Positions 18,358-29,092 of a DNA stretch of 64,000 nucleotides are shown piece after piece (positions within the stretch are counted from its first letter, which is position 1; every line of letters begins with the position of its first letter). A program made the position numbers and the translations under genes. The notes beneath the pieces are model-generated. The model worked only from the letters and a program-made list of their open reading frames with translations. It did not search any database and had not been told where the DNA came from. The DNA is from Betaproteobacteria bacterium (GTDB taxonomy: Bacteria > Pseudomonadota > Gammaproteobacteria > Burkholderiales > Burkholderiaceae_C), in contig JABCYW010000002.1 of assembly GCA_013289985.1 (NCBI GenBank), forward strand, positions 1 to 64,000. Reading direction: 5' to 3'.

Positions 18358-18454
18358 CGTGCGTGACGCCGTTCACAGCGTCGCGACAGGTTCGAACGCC
18401 GCGGGCCGCCGCAGCCGCGATGATGGCGTTCCTTCCAACCTCACCAGACACCGC

Positions 18455-19276
18455 ATGACCTCTTTCGCCCCCCGATTCGTACCGCTGCTGGTGCTGCTCG
18501 CTGCGCTCGCCGTAGTGCAGACGGCTCATGCCCGCAATGAGAGCTTCAAGCGGCCCGTCGACCAGGCGCTGGCCAAGAAGCATCCGCGCGAGACCCTGGG
18601 CGAATTGCCCCTGCGCTTCGGCAGCGCGAGCGCGACAGGCGTCGATCTGCTCAACGGCGACGTCGTCGGGCAAGGCGTGGCGAGCATCATCATCGACCCG
18701 CGCAGGCGCGATCACCTGACCGACGACGAGGTCTGCCAGAACGCGTTCGACGACGCGATCGCCCAGCTGGCGGAACAGGCGCATCGCGCCGGTGCGGCCG
18801 CGGTCGTCGGCATCGTCTCCGATTTCAAGGACGAGGTCTTCGACGATCCGCGCAGTTACGACTGCCATGCGGGTTCGGCGAAGTCCTACGTCACCTTGCG
18901 CGGCAGGCTCGCGCGCACCTACACCGTGGCGAGCTCGCGCGCACTGCCGCGCGCAACCGCCTACGCTGCCCTTGACGATGTGAAGGCGGTGCCGATCGGG
19001 GACGCTGGCCGCGAACGCTACGCGTACTTCCTGACCTTGCCCAAGCCGCGCGCGTTCGTTGTCTACGAGGACGGCGCCTGGCGCTTCTACTCGAAGGATC
19101 CCGAGGCGATGACGAAGGCGCTCGACTATTGCGCGCGCGAAGGCCGCCGCTGCTGGCTCTACGCGGCCGACGACCGCGTCGTGTGGAGCGCGGACGTGAG
19201 CCAGCGCATCGGGTCGTCCACGCAGCTCGACGGCGGCGTGGCCAAGACCAATGCTTCCGGGGACGTGAATCAATGA
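18455..19276 (+). CDS. Secreted YbjQ-like protein with C-terminal C-x-LYA domain (paralogue 1)
   Basis: 273 residues with a signal peptide ending near AHA (residue 26). The first domain (30-165) has LRFGSAS, then AAAVVGIVSDFKDEVFDDPRSYDCHAG, a pattern seen in secreted proteobacterial proteins often mislabelled 'excinuclease ATPase subunit' and related to the YbjQ fold. The second domain (about 178-248) contains LPKPRAF, GAWRFY, and CAREGRRCWLYAADDRVVW, shared with the next gene and with the hydrolase at 21582. Cysteines in both domains may form disulfides in the periplasm. No function is known. Its stop overlaps the next start as ATGA. Confidence 0.75.
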   Translation: MTSFAPRFVPLLVLLAALAVVQTAHARNESFKRPVDQALAKKHPRETLGELPLRFGSASATGVDLLNGDVVGQGVASIIIDPRRRDHLTDDEVCQNAFDDAIAQLAEQAHRAGAAAVVGIVSDFKDEVFDDPRSYDCHAGSAKSYVTLRGRLARTYTVASSRALPRATAYAALDDVKAVPIGDAGRERYAYFLTLPKPRAFVVYEDGAWRFYSKDPEAMTKALDYCAREGRRCWLYAADDRVVWSADVSQRIGSSTQLDGGVAKTNASGDVNQ

Positions 19277-20079
19277 ACGCACGCCACATTCCCGCGCTGT
19301 TGCTGCTCGTGTCGGCTGTCATGTCGGCCCAGGCGCGCGACCGCGTGTTGCACCTGCCGGTCGACGAGGCATTGGCCGACGTCACCACCCGGGGCATCGT
19401 CGGTTCGATGACGGTGCGATTCGGTTCGGCCTCGGCATCGAACGTCGATGTCCTGACTCACGACGTGCAGGTCGACGGCGGCGCCCTGCCGGTGCGCGAG
19501 AACGCGTACCAGCGCGACAGCCAGCCGCCCAGCGACGAATCCGTGTGCCAGAAGGCGTTCACCGACGCGATGAAGCGCCTCGCCACCGCTGCACGCCAGG
19601 CGGGCGCGACCGCGGCCGTGGGCATCGTCTCGGACTTCAAAGGGCAGCTCGTGGACGATGCCGCCACCTATGAGTGCCACGCCGGCAGCTTCCACTCCTA
19701 CGTGTCGCTGCGGGCGCAGCTCGCGCGCACGGTGTCCCAGGCGTCGCCGGTGCCGGTGAATTCCGGTTACGCCGACCTGGCGAACCTCGACGCCGTCCCG
19801 TCGACGCCGGCCGGCAAGGCGCGCTACGCGCACTTCCTCACGTTGCCCAAGCCGCGCGCGTTCGCGTTCCTCGAAGACGGCACGTGGCGCTTCTGGGCCG
19901 ACACCCCGGACGCGGTCAGCAAGGTGTTCGACGACTGCGCGCGCCTGAACAAGCGGTGCTGGCTCTACGCCGTCGACGACGGCGTCGTCTGGAACGCGGA
20001 AGAAGGGCGGCGCATCGCCAGCGCGGCGCAGTGGCGCCTCGCGACGGCGCCGGTCGCGCCCAAGGACGAGCACCAATGA
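19273..20079 (+). CDS. Secreted YbjQ-like protein with C-terminal C-x-LYA domain (paralogue 2)
   Basis: 268 residues, signal peptide ending near SAQA (residue 21). Same two-domain plan as the preceding gene: LPVDEALAD near the mature N-terminus, VRFGSASASNVDV, AVGIVSDFKGQLVDDAATYECHAGSFHSYVSL, then at about 175-245 FLTLPKPRAF, GTWRFWAD and CARLNKRCWLYAVDDGVVWNAE. The paralogues are clearly homologous along their full length, so this is a tandem duplication. Translationally coupled to the previous gene by a 4-bp overlap. Periplasmic or surface location is inferred from the signal peptide. Function unknown. Confidence 0.75.
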   Translation: MNARHIPALLLLVSAVMSAQARDRVLHLPVDEALADVTTRGIVGSMTVRFGSASASNVDVLTHDVQVDGGALPVRENAYQRDSQPPSDESVCQKAFTDAMKRLATAARQAGATAAVGIVSDFKGQLVDDAATYECHAGSFHSYVSLRAQLARTVSQASPVPVNSGYADLANLDAVPSTPAGKARYAHFLTLPKPRAFAFLEDGTWRFWADTPDAVSKVFDDCARLNKRCWLYAVDDGVVWNAEEGRRIASAAQWRLATAPVAPKDEHQ

Positions 20080-20179
20080 CCCGTGCCGCGTCGGAGGCGC
20101 TGTCGACGGCCGGCAAGGCGCTTGCCCCATGGCGACGTGCGATCGCCATCGCGGCCGCCGCGCCAGAAAGGGCTTGCCA

Positions 20180-20800
20180 ATGACACACTTTCGTCTCCCC
20201 CCGTTCCCCGTCGCGCTGGCCGCCGCGCTGGCCGCGCTCGCGCTGCCCGCTCAGGCCCGCAACGTCCGCCTGATGGAGTCGGTGCCCGACACCGTCCGCG
20301 TCACGCGCACGCACGACATCCTCGGCACGCTGGACCTGCGCTTCGGCAGCGACAGCGCCCGCGGCGCGACGATCGTGCGGCGCGACGTGGTCGTCAAGGG
20401 CGTGGGCACCACCCAGCTGCACGACGTCGGCCAGGACGACAAGGTGCGCCCGGCCGACCACGACCTGTGCGCCCGCGCGTTCGAGGACGCGATGACGCAG
20501 CTGGCGTTCGCCGCCCGCGGCGCGCGCGGCACGGCCATCGTCGGCGTGATCTCCAACTACGAGGGGACGGTGTTCGACGACCCCGTCCACTTCGAGTGCC
20601 ACGTCGGCGCGCTCAAGGCCGCCGTCACGCTGCGCGCCCAGATCGCCTCGGGCCCGCTGGCGCCGGCGGACGTGCCGGCGGCGTCTCCGCCGGCCCCGCC
20701 CGCGCAGCCGCCCGCGATCTCGCCGCTGCCGGACGCGCCGCAGCCGCCCGCGCCCACCTTCCAGCCCCTGCCGCCGCGGCCCGCGCCGGCGTCGAACTGA
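20180..20800 (+). CDS. Secreted YbjQ-like protein with proline-rich tail (paralogue 3)
   Basis: 206 residues. Signal peptide MTHFRLPPFPVALAAALAALALPAQA. Only the first domain of its two neighbours is present: LDLRFGSDSARG, CARAFEDAMTQLAFAARGARGTAIVGVISNYEGTVFDDPVHFECHVG. In place of the C-x-LYA domain there is a proline/alanine-rich tail (about residues 165-206), perhaps a flexible linker or wall-spanning segment. GAAAGGG about eight bases before the ATG at 20180 supports this start over an in-frame ATG at 20129. It is followed after 11 bases by liuC. Confidence 0.72.
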   Translation: MTHFRLPPFPVALAAALAALALPAQARNVRLMESVPDTVRVTRTHDILGTLDLRFGSDSARGATIVRRDVVVKGVGTTQLHDVGQDDKVRPADHDLCARAFEDAMTQLAFAARGARGTAIVGVISNYEGTVFDDPVHFECHVGALKAAVTLRAQIASGPLAPADVPAASPPAPPAQPPAISPLPDAPQPPAPTFQPLPPRPAPASN

Positions 20801-20811
20801 GCGGCTTCACG

Positions 20812-21591
20812 ATGACCGCCATCCTCCAGATCACCCGCGACGGCGCCGTCGCCCGCGTGTTCCTCAACCGCCCCGACGTGCGCAACGCGTTCAACGACAG
20901 CGTCATCGCCGAACTCACCGCGGCGTTCACCGGCTTCGCGGCCGACGCGTCGTTGCGAGCGGTCGTGCTGGGCGGCCACGGCAAGGCGTTCTGCGCCGGC
21001 GCGGATCTGTCGTGGATGCGCGCGATGGCCGACTACACGTGGGAGCAGAACCGCGCCGACGCGCAGGCGCTGGCCGACATGCTCCACGCGATCTGGTCGT
21101 GCCCGGTGCCGGTGATCGGCCGCGTGCACGGCGACTGCTACGCCGGCGGCGTGGGCCTGGCCGCGGTGTGCGACATCCTCGTCGCGGCCGAGGGCGTGAA
21201 CTTCTGCCTCAGCGAGGCGAAGCTGGGCCTGCTGCCGGCCACCATCGGCCCCTATGTGGTCAAGGCGCTTGGCGAGCAGGCGTCGCGCCGCTACTTCGCC
21301 ACCGCCGAACGCTTCGACGCCGCACGCGCCCACGCGCTGGGCTTCGTGCACGAGGTCGTGCCGGCGGACGCGCTCGACGCCAAGGTCGATGAACTCGTCG
21401 CTGCGCTCGTCGCCAACGGCCCGGCCGCCGTGCGCGCCTGCAAGAAGCTGGTGCAGGACGTCGCCGATCGCGTGATCGACGATGTGCTGCGCGGCGAGAC
21501 GGCCAGGCGCATCGCCGACATCCGTGCGAGCACCGAAGGCAAGGAGGGCGTGCAGGCCTTCCTCAACAAGCGGGATCCGGCATGGCGTTGA
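20812..21591 (+). CDS. liuC: Methylglutaconyl-CoA hydratase (enoyl-CoA hydratase family)
   Basis: 259 residues, crotonase fold. Hydrates 3-methylglutaconyl-CoA to HMG-CoA in leucine degradation. The oxyanion-hole motifs are KAFCAGADLSWMR (about residues 60-72) and YAGGVGLAAVCDI, and the CKKLVQDV region near the C-terminus fits liuC proteins. The pathway role rests mainly on its position between the two methylcrotonyl-CoA carboxylase subunits and HMG-CoA lyase. The next gene starts inside or at its stop codon. Confidence 0.88.
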   Translation: MTAILQITRDGAVARVFLNRPDVRNAFNDSVIAELTAAFTGFAADASLRAVVLGGHGKAFCAGADLSWMRAMADYTWEQNRADAQALADMLHAIWSCPVPVIGRVHGDCYAGGVGLAAVCDILVAAEGVNFCLSEAKLGLLPATIGPYVVKALGEQASRRYFATAERFDAARAHALGFVHEVVPADALDAKVDELVAALVANGPAAVRACKKLVQDVADRVIDDVLRGETARRIADIRASTEGKEGVQAFLNKRDPAWR

Positions 21592-22775
21592 TGGCCCTCG
21601 CGGCAAGGTCGCGCCGTACCGTCGCCTGGGTCGCGCTGGCGTGGCTGGTGCTCGGCGCGGGCGTGGCGAGCGCCGCGGAGACGCTGGCCGCGAGCATGCG
21701 CGAAGAGGTGATCTACATCGACAAGCCGGGTCGCGGCGACGTCAAGCTCGAGACCACGCTGTTCCTGCCACCCGGAGACGGACCGTTCCCTCTCGTGATC
21801 GTCAACCACGGCAAGTCGCTGGGCGATCCTCATTTCCAGCCGCGCGCGCGTTTCCTGCTGCCGGCGCGGGAATTCCTCAGCCGCGGCTATGCCGTCGCGG
21901 TGCCGATGCGCCAGGGCTTCGCGGACTCCGGCGGCCGCTATCTGGGCACCGGGTGCGACATCGAAGACAACGGCAAGGCGCAAGCCGTCGACGTCGCGGC
22001 AACGCTTTCCGCACTGTCCAGGCGGCCAGGCATCGACGCCAGCCGAACGGTCGTGGTGGGCCAGTCGCATGGCGGCCTGGCCACCCTGGCGACCGGCGCG
22101 CTCAGGCTGAAGGAGGTCGTGGGACTCGTGAACTTCGCCGGCGGCCTGCGTCTTGAAAACTGTGCGCACTGGCAGGCCGACCTGACGAGCGCCGTGCGTG
22201 ATTTCGGCGCGGAAACGCGCGTACCCAGCCTCTGGTTCTACGGCGACAACGACCAGGTCTTCGACACTGACTTGTGGCAGGGCATGTTCAAGGCCTACAG
22301 CGGCGCGGGCGGCCCGGCGCGCATGGTCGCGTTCGGCATCTTTCGCGACAACTCGCACGACATGTTTGCCTCGGGCGCCGGACTCAAGATCTGGGTGCCC
22401 GAGGTACGCAACTTCTTTCGCGAGCTGGGCCTGCCGTTCGACGTGAAATACCGCGTCGTGGTGGCTGACCACGAGACGCCGCCGCCCCCGCCGAGCCGCT
22501 TCGCGCCCATCGACGACGCGGCACGCATCCCTTTCGTGGGCAAGGAGGGCCGGGCCGCTTGGCGGGAGTATCGCGAGGCGGCACCCCCGAAGGCCTTCGC
22601 CGTGTCGCCGCACGGCCGCTGGTCGTATCGCTATGGCGACCCTGCCGCGATGCGTGTCGCGCTCGAGCGCTGCGCCGAGCGCGAGACCAGGGAACCATGT
22701 CAGCTGTATGCGGTGGACGACGATGTCGTCTGGCACGCCGAGATGTTGCCGACGGCTGCGGCCGCCACGAACTGA
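21582..22775 (+). CDS. Secreted alpha/beta hydrolase (dienelactone-hydrolase-like) with C-terminal C-x-LYA domain
   Basis: 397 residues, N-terminal signal anchor ending about AEA near residue 33. Alpha/beta hydrolase core: LPPGDGPFPLVIVNHG (oxyanion region), nucleophile Ser162 in GQSHGG, acid region WFYGDNDQVFD, and His in DNSHDMF. A second module at about 315-385 carries PPKAFAV, GRWSYRY, and CAERETREPCQLYAVDDDVVWHAE, the same domain as in the two secreted proteins upstream. The start may be ATG 21582 (10-bp overlap with liuC) or 21591 (TGATG overlap). It sits inside the liu operon with no known role in leucine breakdown. Confidence 0.78.
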   Translation: MALMALAARSRRTVAWVALAWLVLGAGVASAAETLAASMREEVIYIDKPGRGDVKLETTLFLPPGDGPFPLVIVNHGKSLGDPHFQPRARFLLPAREFLSRGYAVAVPMRQGFADSGGRYLGTGCDIEDNGKAQAVDVAATLSALSRRPGIDASRTVVVGQSHGGLATLATGALRLKEVVGLVNFAGGLRLENCAHWQADLTSAVRDFGAETRVPSLWFYGDNDQVFDTDLWQGMFKAYSGAGGPARMVAFGIFRDNSHDMFASGAGLKIWVPEVRNFFRELGLPFDVKYRVVVADHETPPPPPSRFAPIDDAARIPFVGKEGRAAWREYREAAPPKAFAVSPHGRWSYRYGDPAAMRVALERCAERETREPCQLYAVDDDVVWHAEMLPTAAAATN

Positions 22776-22803
22776 CAACGAATTCGCTTTCCCGGAGACA
22801 GCA

Positions 22804-24825
<2,022 letters not shown>

Positions 24826-24828
24826 GCC

Positions 24829-25758
24829 ATGGCGTCACTGCCTGAATTCGTCAAGATCGTCGAGGTCGGCCCGCGTGATGGCCTGCAGAACGAGAAGAAC
24901 CACGTGCCGGCGGCCGACAAGATCGCGCTCGTCGGCCTGCTGCAGGACGCCGGCCTGCGCGAGATCGAGGTCACCAGCTTCGTCAGCCCGAAGTGGGTGC
25001 CGCAGATGGCCGACGCGCTCGAGGTGATGGCCGGCATCGCGCGCCAACCTGGCGTGCGCTACTCGGTGCTGACGCCCAACATGAAGGGCTGGGAGGCTGC
25101 CATCGCGACGCGTCCCGACGAGATCGTCGTGTTCGGCGCGGCCAGCGAGGCGTTCAGCCAGAAGAACATCAACTGCTCGATCGCCGAGTCGATCGACCGG
25201 TTCGCGCCGGTCGTGGCCGCGGCCAAGGCGGCCGGCGTGAAGGTGCGCGCGGCGATCTCGTGCGCGGTCGGCTGTCCCTATGAAGGCGACATCGCGCCGT
25301 CGCGCGTGGCGATGGTCGCGAAGATGATGCGCGCGATCGGCGTCGACCACGTGGGCGTGGCCGACACCATCGGCGTGGGCACGCCGCTGAAGGTGCGCGC
25401 CGCGATGGAGGCCGCTCTGGAACACTTCCCAGCCGCCGAGACCAGCGGCCACTTCCACGACACCTACGGCCAGGCGCTCTCGAACATCTATGAATGCCTG
25501 CGTATGGGCATCCACACCTTCGACACCAGCGTGTCCGGCCTCGGTGGCTGCCCGTACGCGAAGGGCGCCACCGGCAACGTGGCGACCGAGGACGTGGTCT
25601 ACCTGCTGCACGGGCTGGGCATCGAGACCGGCATCGATCTCGACAAGCTCGTGGACGCCGGCGCGTTCATCAGCAGGGCGATCGGCAAGCCCAACGGTTC
25701 GCGTGTCGCGCGGGCGATGCTGGCCAAGCGGGCCGATTCAACGGCAGCGAGCGCATGA
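24829..25758 (+). CDS. liuE: Hydroxymethylglutaryl-CoA lyase
   Basis: 309 residues. Cleaves HMG-CoA to acetyl-CoA and acetoacetate, the last step of leucine degradation. TIM-barrel HMGL family with VGPRDGLQNEK at the N-terminus (Arg and Asp of the active site), SCAVGCPYEGD, HFHDTYGQAL (metal-ligand histidines), and the signature SVSGLGGCPYAKGATGNVATED containing the catalytic cysteine. Starts three bases after liuD. Complete, with no missing catalytic residue visible. Confidence 0.95.
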   Translation: MASLPEFVKIVEVGPRDGLQNEKNHVPAADKIALVGLLQDAGLREIEVTSFVSPKWVPQMADALEVMAGIARQPGVRYSVLTPNMKGWEAAIATRPDEIVVFGAASEAFSQKNINCSIAESIDRFAPVVAAAKAAGVKVRAAISCAVGCPYEGDIAPSRVAMVAKMMRAIGVDHVGVADTIGVGTPLKVRAAMEAALEHFPAAETSGHFHDTYGQALSNIYECLRMGIHTFDTSVSGLGGCPYAKGATGNVATEDVVYLLHGLGIETGIDLDKLVDAGAFISRAIGKPNGSRVARAMLAKRADSTAASA

Positions 25759-25789
25759 GCACCGCAGTCCGCAGGACGGAGGTTGCCTT

Positions 25790-26284
25790 ATGAGTCTGGA
25801 AGAACGCCCCGAAGGCTTCCAGCGCGTCTCGCAGGAGCTGCAACGCCTGGGCCATCCGCACGCGCCGCAATTCCTGGACACCGCCGCGCGCACCTCGCAG
25901 GAAGCAGCCGACGCGCTGGGCGTGGCCGTGGGCCAGATCGCCAAGAGCGTGATCTTCCGGCGCCGGTCCGACGAGGTGGCGATCCTCGTGGTGGCGTCCG
26001 GCGACCGCCGCGTCGACGAGAAGAAGGTGGCGCAGATCGTGGGCGCCATCGGTCGCGCCGACGCCGACTTCGTCAAGGCCAAGACCGGCTTCACGATCGG
26101 CGGCGTGTCGCCGCTGGCGCATGCCACGCCGGTGGTCACGCTGATCGACCGCGAGCTGTTCCGCTTCGATCGCGTGTGGGCCGCGGCGGGCCATCCGCAC
26201 GGCGTGTTCCCGATGACGCCGGCCGAGCTCGAGCGCCTCACGGGTGCGCCGGTGCACGACGTGGTGCAGGCACTTTCGGCATGA
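25790..26284 (+). CDS. YbaK/ProX-type aminoacyl-tRNA deacylase-like protein
   Basis: 164 residues. The INS/YbaK editing domain hydrolyses mischarged tRNAs, for example Cys-tRNA(Pro). Typical motifs are VGQIAKSVIFRRR, where the lysine activates water, and TGFTIGGVSPLAHATPV (GVSP loop) in the C-terminal half, ending with AGHPHGVFPMTPAEL. GGAGG 6-11 bases upstream fixes the ATG at 25790. In related bacteria a ybaK-like gene is often found in liu clusters, so the position may be conserved rather than accidental. Its stop overlaps the following start as ATGA. Confidence 0.85.
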   Translation: MSLEERPEGFQRVSQELQRLGHPHAPQFLDTAARTSQEAADALGVAVGQIAKSVIFRRRSDEVAILVVASGDRRVDEKKVAQIVGAIGRADADFVKAKTGFTIGGVSPLAHATPVVTLIDRELFRFDRVWAAAGHPHGVFPMTPAELERLTGAPVHDVVQALSA

Positions 26285-26526
26285 CGATCCGCGACGGCAT
26301 CGAGCACGCGCCCGGCAGCGAGTTCTTCGCCGCGCGCCTGGCCGAGATCGGCGATGCGGGCCTGGTGCCGTCGCCCTGCGTCAACATCTGCAAGATCGAT
26401 CCCTACACCAGCGTGTGCCACGGCTGCCGCCGCACGCTCGACGAGATCGCGGCGTGGAGCAGCCTGGGCGACGCCGACAAGCGCTGGGTCTGGCAACAGC
26501 TTCCGGGCCGCGAACCGCCAGTCTGA
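26281..26526 (+). CDS. DUF1289 small cysteine-rich protein
   Basis: 81 residues. The conserved C-x3-C-x8-C-x2-C cluster (SPCVNICKIDPYTSVCHGCRRT) followed by EIAAWSSLGDADKRWVW is diagnostic for DUF1289. The four cysteines could bind zinc or an Fe-S cluster. Cytoplasmic; its molecular role is not established. Translationally coupled to the deacylase upstream by a 4-bp overlap. Confidence 0.85.
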   Translation: MTIRDGIEHAPGSEFFAARLAEIGDAGLVPSPCVNICKIDPYTSVCHGCRRTLDEIAAWSSLGDADKRWVWQQLPGREPPV

Positions 26527-26539
26527 TAAGGGAGAGCCC

Positions 26540-27145
26540 ATGCAGCGCGTGATCTTCGACTTCGACATCGTCTCGCCCTACGCGTACCTCGCGTTCGAGC
26601 GCCTGCCGTCCGCGCTGGACGGGCTGTCGCACCACGTGGAGTACCGGCCGCTGCTGTTCGCCGGCCTGCTCAAGCACTGGGGCAACACCGCGCCGGTGGA
26701 CGTGCCGCCCAAGAAGGCCTGGCTGTTCCGCCAATGCGCATGGATCGCCGAGCGCGACGGCGTGGCGTTCCGCCCGCCGGTGCCGCACCCGTTCAACCCG
26801 CTCGCGCTGCTGCGCCTGCTGGTGGCCAGCGTGCCGGCCGGGCAGCAGCCCAACCGCCGCGCGGTGGAGCTGGCGATGCGCCACGTATGGGCGGGCGACG
26901 GCGGCGATCCCAACGACGCGGTCGCGCTGCAGGCGCTGGCCGGCGCGATCGCGCCCGTGCGCGATCCCGCGAGCCCGGAGGTGAAGGCCGAGCTGCAGGC
27001 GCGCACCGCCCAGGCGGCCGCCGCGGGCGTGTTCGGCGTGCCGTCGTTCCGTCTCGACGACGGCCAGCTGTTCTGGGGACAGGACGGGCTGGAGATGCTG
27101 GTCGACGTGATGCGCAGGCAGGCCGCGGTGTCATCCGACGCGTAG
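26540..27145 (+). CDS. 2-hydroxychromene-2-carboxylate isomerase (DsbA-like, GST kappa type)
   Basis: 201 residues. Thioredoxin-fold DsbA/GST-kappa family: FDFDIVSPYAYLAFERLP is the typical glutathione-binding N-terminus with Ser in place of the CxxC of oxidoreductases, and VFGVPSFRLDDGQLFWGQDGLEMLVDV closes the fold with the cis-proline loop. In naphthalene pathways it isomerises 2-hydroxychromene-2-carboxylate with glutathione; in a liu-linked cluster its true substrate is unknown. AAGGGAGAG precedes the ATG. Last gene of the operon. Confidence 0.82.
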   Translation: MQRVIFDFDIVSPYAYLAFERLPSALDGLSHHVEYRPLLFAGLLKHWGNTAPVDVPPKKAWLFRQCAWIAERDGVAFRPPVPHPFNPLALLRLLVASVPAGQQPNRRAVELAMRHVWAGDGGDPNDAVALQALAGAIAPVRDPASPEVKAELQARTAQAAAAGVFGVPSFRLDDGQLFWGQDGLEMLVDVMRRQAAVSSDA

Positions 27146-27382
27146 TCGCAGGCGGGACGGGGGTTTTGCTGCAATGCGGCACGGGGTATCCCCCTCGACG
27201 GTGTTTACCCTCGCCACCGCTTTCATTCCCACGATGAGAAACAAAGTCTCCGCGTTATCCCTCGAGTTGTAAGTTTCGAATAAGTCCCGCGTCAGACCTC
27301 AGTCAGAGGGCAGTCTCACCATGCGCAACAGATGCCTCCGAACCATGCGGGCATCGTGACGCATAACAGGAGACAGCATCCC

Positions 27383-29071
27383 ATGGCAACCAGCAACGCG
27401 CCCGCCAGGCCGATGACCGGCGAGGAGAAGAAGGTCATCTTCGCCTCGTCCCTCGGCACCGTTTTCGAGTGGTACGACTTCTACCTGTATGGCTCGCTCG
27501 CGGCCATCATCGGCAAGCAGTTCTTCTCGGGGCTCGACCCGTCCGCGGCGTTCATCGCGGCGCTGCTGGCGTTCGCCGCCGGCTTCTTCGTGCGTCCGTT
27601 CGGTGCGCTGGTGTTCGGGCGGCTCGGCGACATGATCGGGCGCAAGTACACGTTCCTGGTCACCATCCTGATCATGGGCCTGTCGACCTTCATCGTCGGC
27701 GTGCTGCCCAGCTACGCGTCCATCGGCGCCGCGGCGCCGATCATCCTGATCGCGTTGCGCATGCTGCAGGGCCTGGCCCTTGGCGGCGAGTACGGCGGTG
27801 CCGCCACCTACGTGGCCGAACATGCGCCGCGCGGCAAGCGCGGTGCGTACACCTCGTGGATCCAGACCACGGCCACGCTGGGGCTGTTCCTGTCGCTGCT
27901 GGTGATCATCGGCATCAAGTCCTTCCTGGGCGACGCCGCGTTCAACGACTACGGCTGGCGCATCCCGTTCCTGGTCTCGATCCTGCTGCTCGCGGTGAGC
28001 GTGTGGATCCGGCTGTCGATGAACGAGTCGCCGGCCTTCAAGAAGATGAAGGAAGAGGGCAAGACCTCCAAGGCGCCGCTGACGGAATCGTTCACGAAGT
28101 GGGGCAACCTGAAGATCGTGCTGCTGGCACTGTTCGGCCTCGTGGCGGGCCAGGGCGTGGTCTGGTACTCCGGCCAGTTCTACGCGCTGTTCTTCCTGAC
28201 CAGCTCGTTGAAGGTCGATCCGACCACGGCGCAGTACATGATCGCGGCCGCGCTGCTGCTCGGCACGCCGTTCTTCGTCATCTTCGGCACGCTGTCGGAC
28301 AAGATCGGCCGCAAGCCCATCATCCTGGCGGGCATGGTGCTCGCCTGCGTGACCTACTTCCCGATCTTCCACGCCATCGCCGGCGCGGCGAATCCCGAGC
28401 TGGCCGCCGCCCAGGCGTCGTCGCAGATCACGGTCAAGGCCGACCCGGCGAGCTGCTCGTTCCAGGGCAGCCCGGTGGCTCGCGAGATCGACTTCACGTC
28501 GCCGTGCGACATCGCCAAGCGCGCGCTGACCGCCAACTCGGCCAGCTATGCCAACGAGGCGCTGCCGGCCGGATCGCCCACCGTCGTCACCGTGGGCGAC
28601 AAGACGCTCACGCCGCCGTCGGGCGCGCTGGCCGCGGGCGGCTTCAAGTTCGACGAGGCTTCGGGCAAGGCGATCGCCGCCTTCAAGAAGGACGTGGCCG
28701 ACACGCTCAAGGCCGCCGGCTATCCGGCCAAGGCCAAGCCCATCGAGGCGTTCAGCGGCCAGTGGTTCACGGTCGTCGGCCTGCTGTGGATCCTGATGGT
28801 CTATGTCACGATGGTGTACGGCCCGATCGCGGCCATGCTGGTGGAGCTGTTCCCCACGCGCATCCGCTACACGTCGATGAGCCTGCCGTACCACATCGGC
28901 AACGGCTGGTTCGGCGGGCTGCTGCCGTCGGTGACCTTCGCCATGGTGGCCCAGAACGGCAACATGTTCTACGGCCTCTGGTACCCGATCGTCATCGCGG
29001 CCGTGTGCTTCGTGATCGGCCTGCTGTTCATCAAGGAAACCAAGGACGTGGACATCTACGCCCAGGACTGA
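27383..29071 (+). CDS. MHS family MFS transporter with large periplasmic-type insertion
   Basis: 562 residues. Metabolite:H+ symporter branch of the major facilitator superfamily: GTVFEWYDFYLYG near the N-terminus, FGRLGDMIGRKYTF (loop 2-3 motif), and LALGGEYGGAATYVAEHAP in helix 5. Twelve membrane spans are expected. Between spans 8-9 and the last ones, roughly residues 335-455, there is a hydrophilic stretch with two cysteines and several Lys/Ala-rich helices, not present in ProP/KgtP. Substrate probably an organic acid or betaine. AGGAGACAGCATCCC upstream is a good ribosome site. Confidence 0.88.
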   Translation: MATSNAPARPMTGEEKKVIFASSLGTVFEWYDFYLYGSLAAIIGKQFFSGLDPSAAFIAALLAFAAGFFVRPFGALVFGRLGDMIGRKYTFLVTILIMGLSTFIVGVLPSYASIGAAAPIILIALRMLQGLALGGEYGGAATYVAEHAPRGKRGAYTSWIQTTATLGLFLSLLVIIGIKSFLGDAAFNDYGWRIPFLVSILLLAVSVWIRLSMNESPAFKKMKEEGKTSKAPLTESFTKWGNLKIVLLALFGLVAGQGVVWYSGQFYALFFLTSSLKVDPTTAQYMIAAALLLGTPFFVIFGTLSDKIGRKPIILAGMVLACVTYFPIFHAIAGAANPELAAAQASSQITVKADPASCSFQGSPVAREIDFTSPCDIAKRALTANSASYANEALPAGSPTVVTVGDKTLTPPSGALAAGGFKFDEASGKAIAAFKKDVADTLKAAGYPAKAKPIEAFSGQWFTVVGLLWILMVYVTMVYGPIAAMLVELFPTRIRYTSMSLPYHIGNGWFGGLLPSVTFAMVAQNGNMFYGLWYPIVIAAVCFVIGLLFIKETKDVDIYAQD

Positions 29072-29092
29072 GCGTACCGAAACCCTCTCCGC

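Noticed and set aside
18455-20800. Naming the three secreted paralogues as excinuclease ATPase subunits
   Set aside because: That label circulates for this family, but there is no Walker motif, zinc module or UvrA domain; the proteins carry signal peptides.
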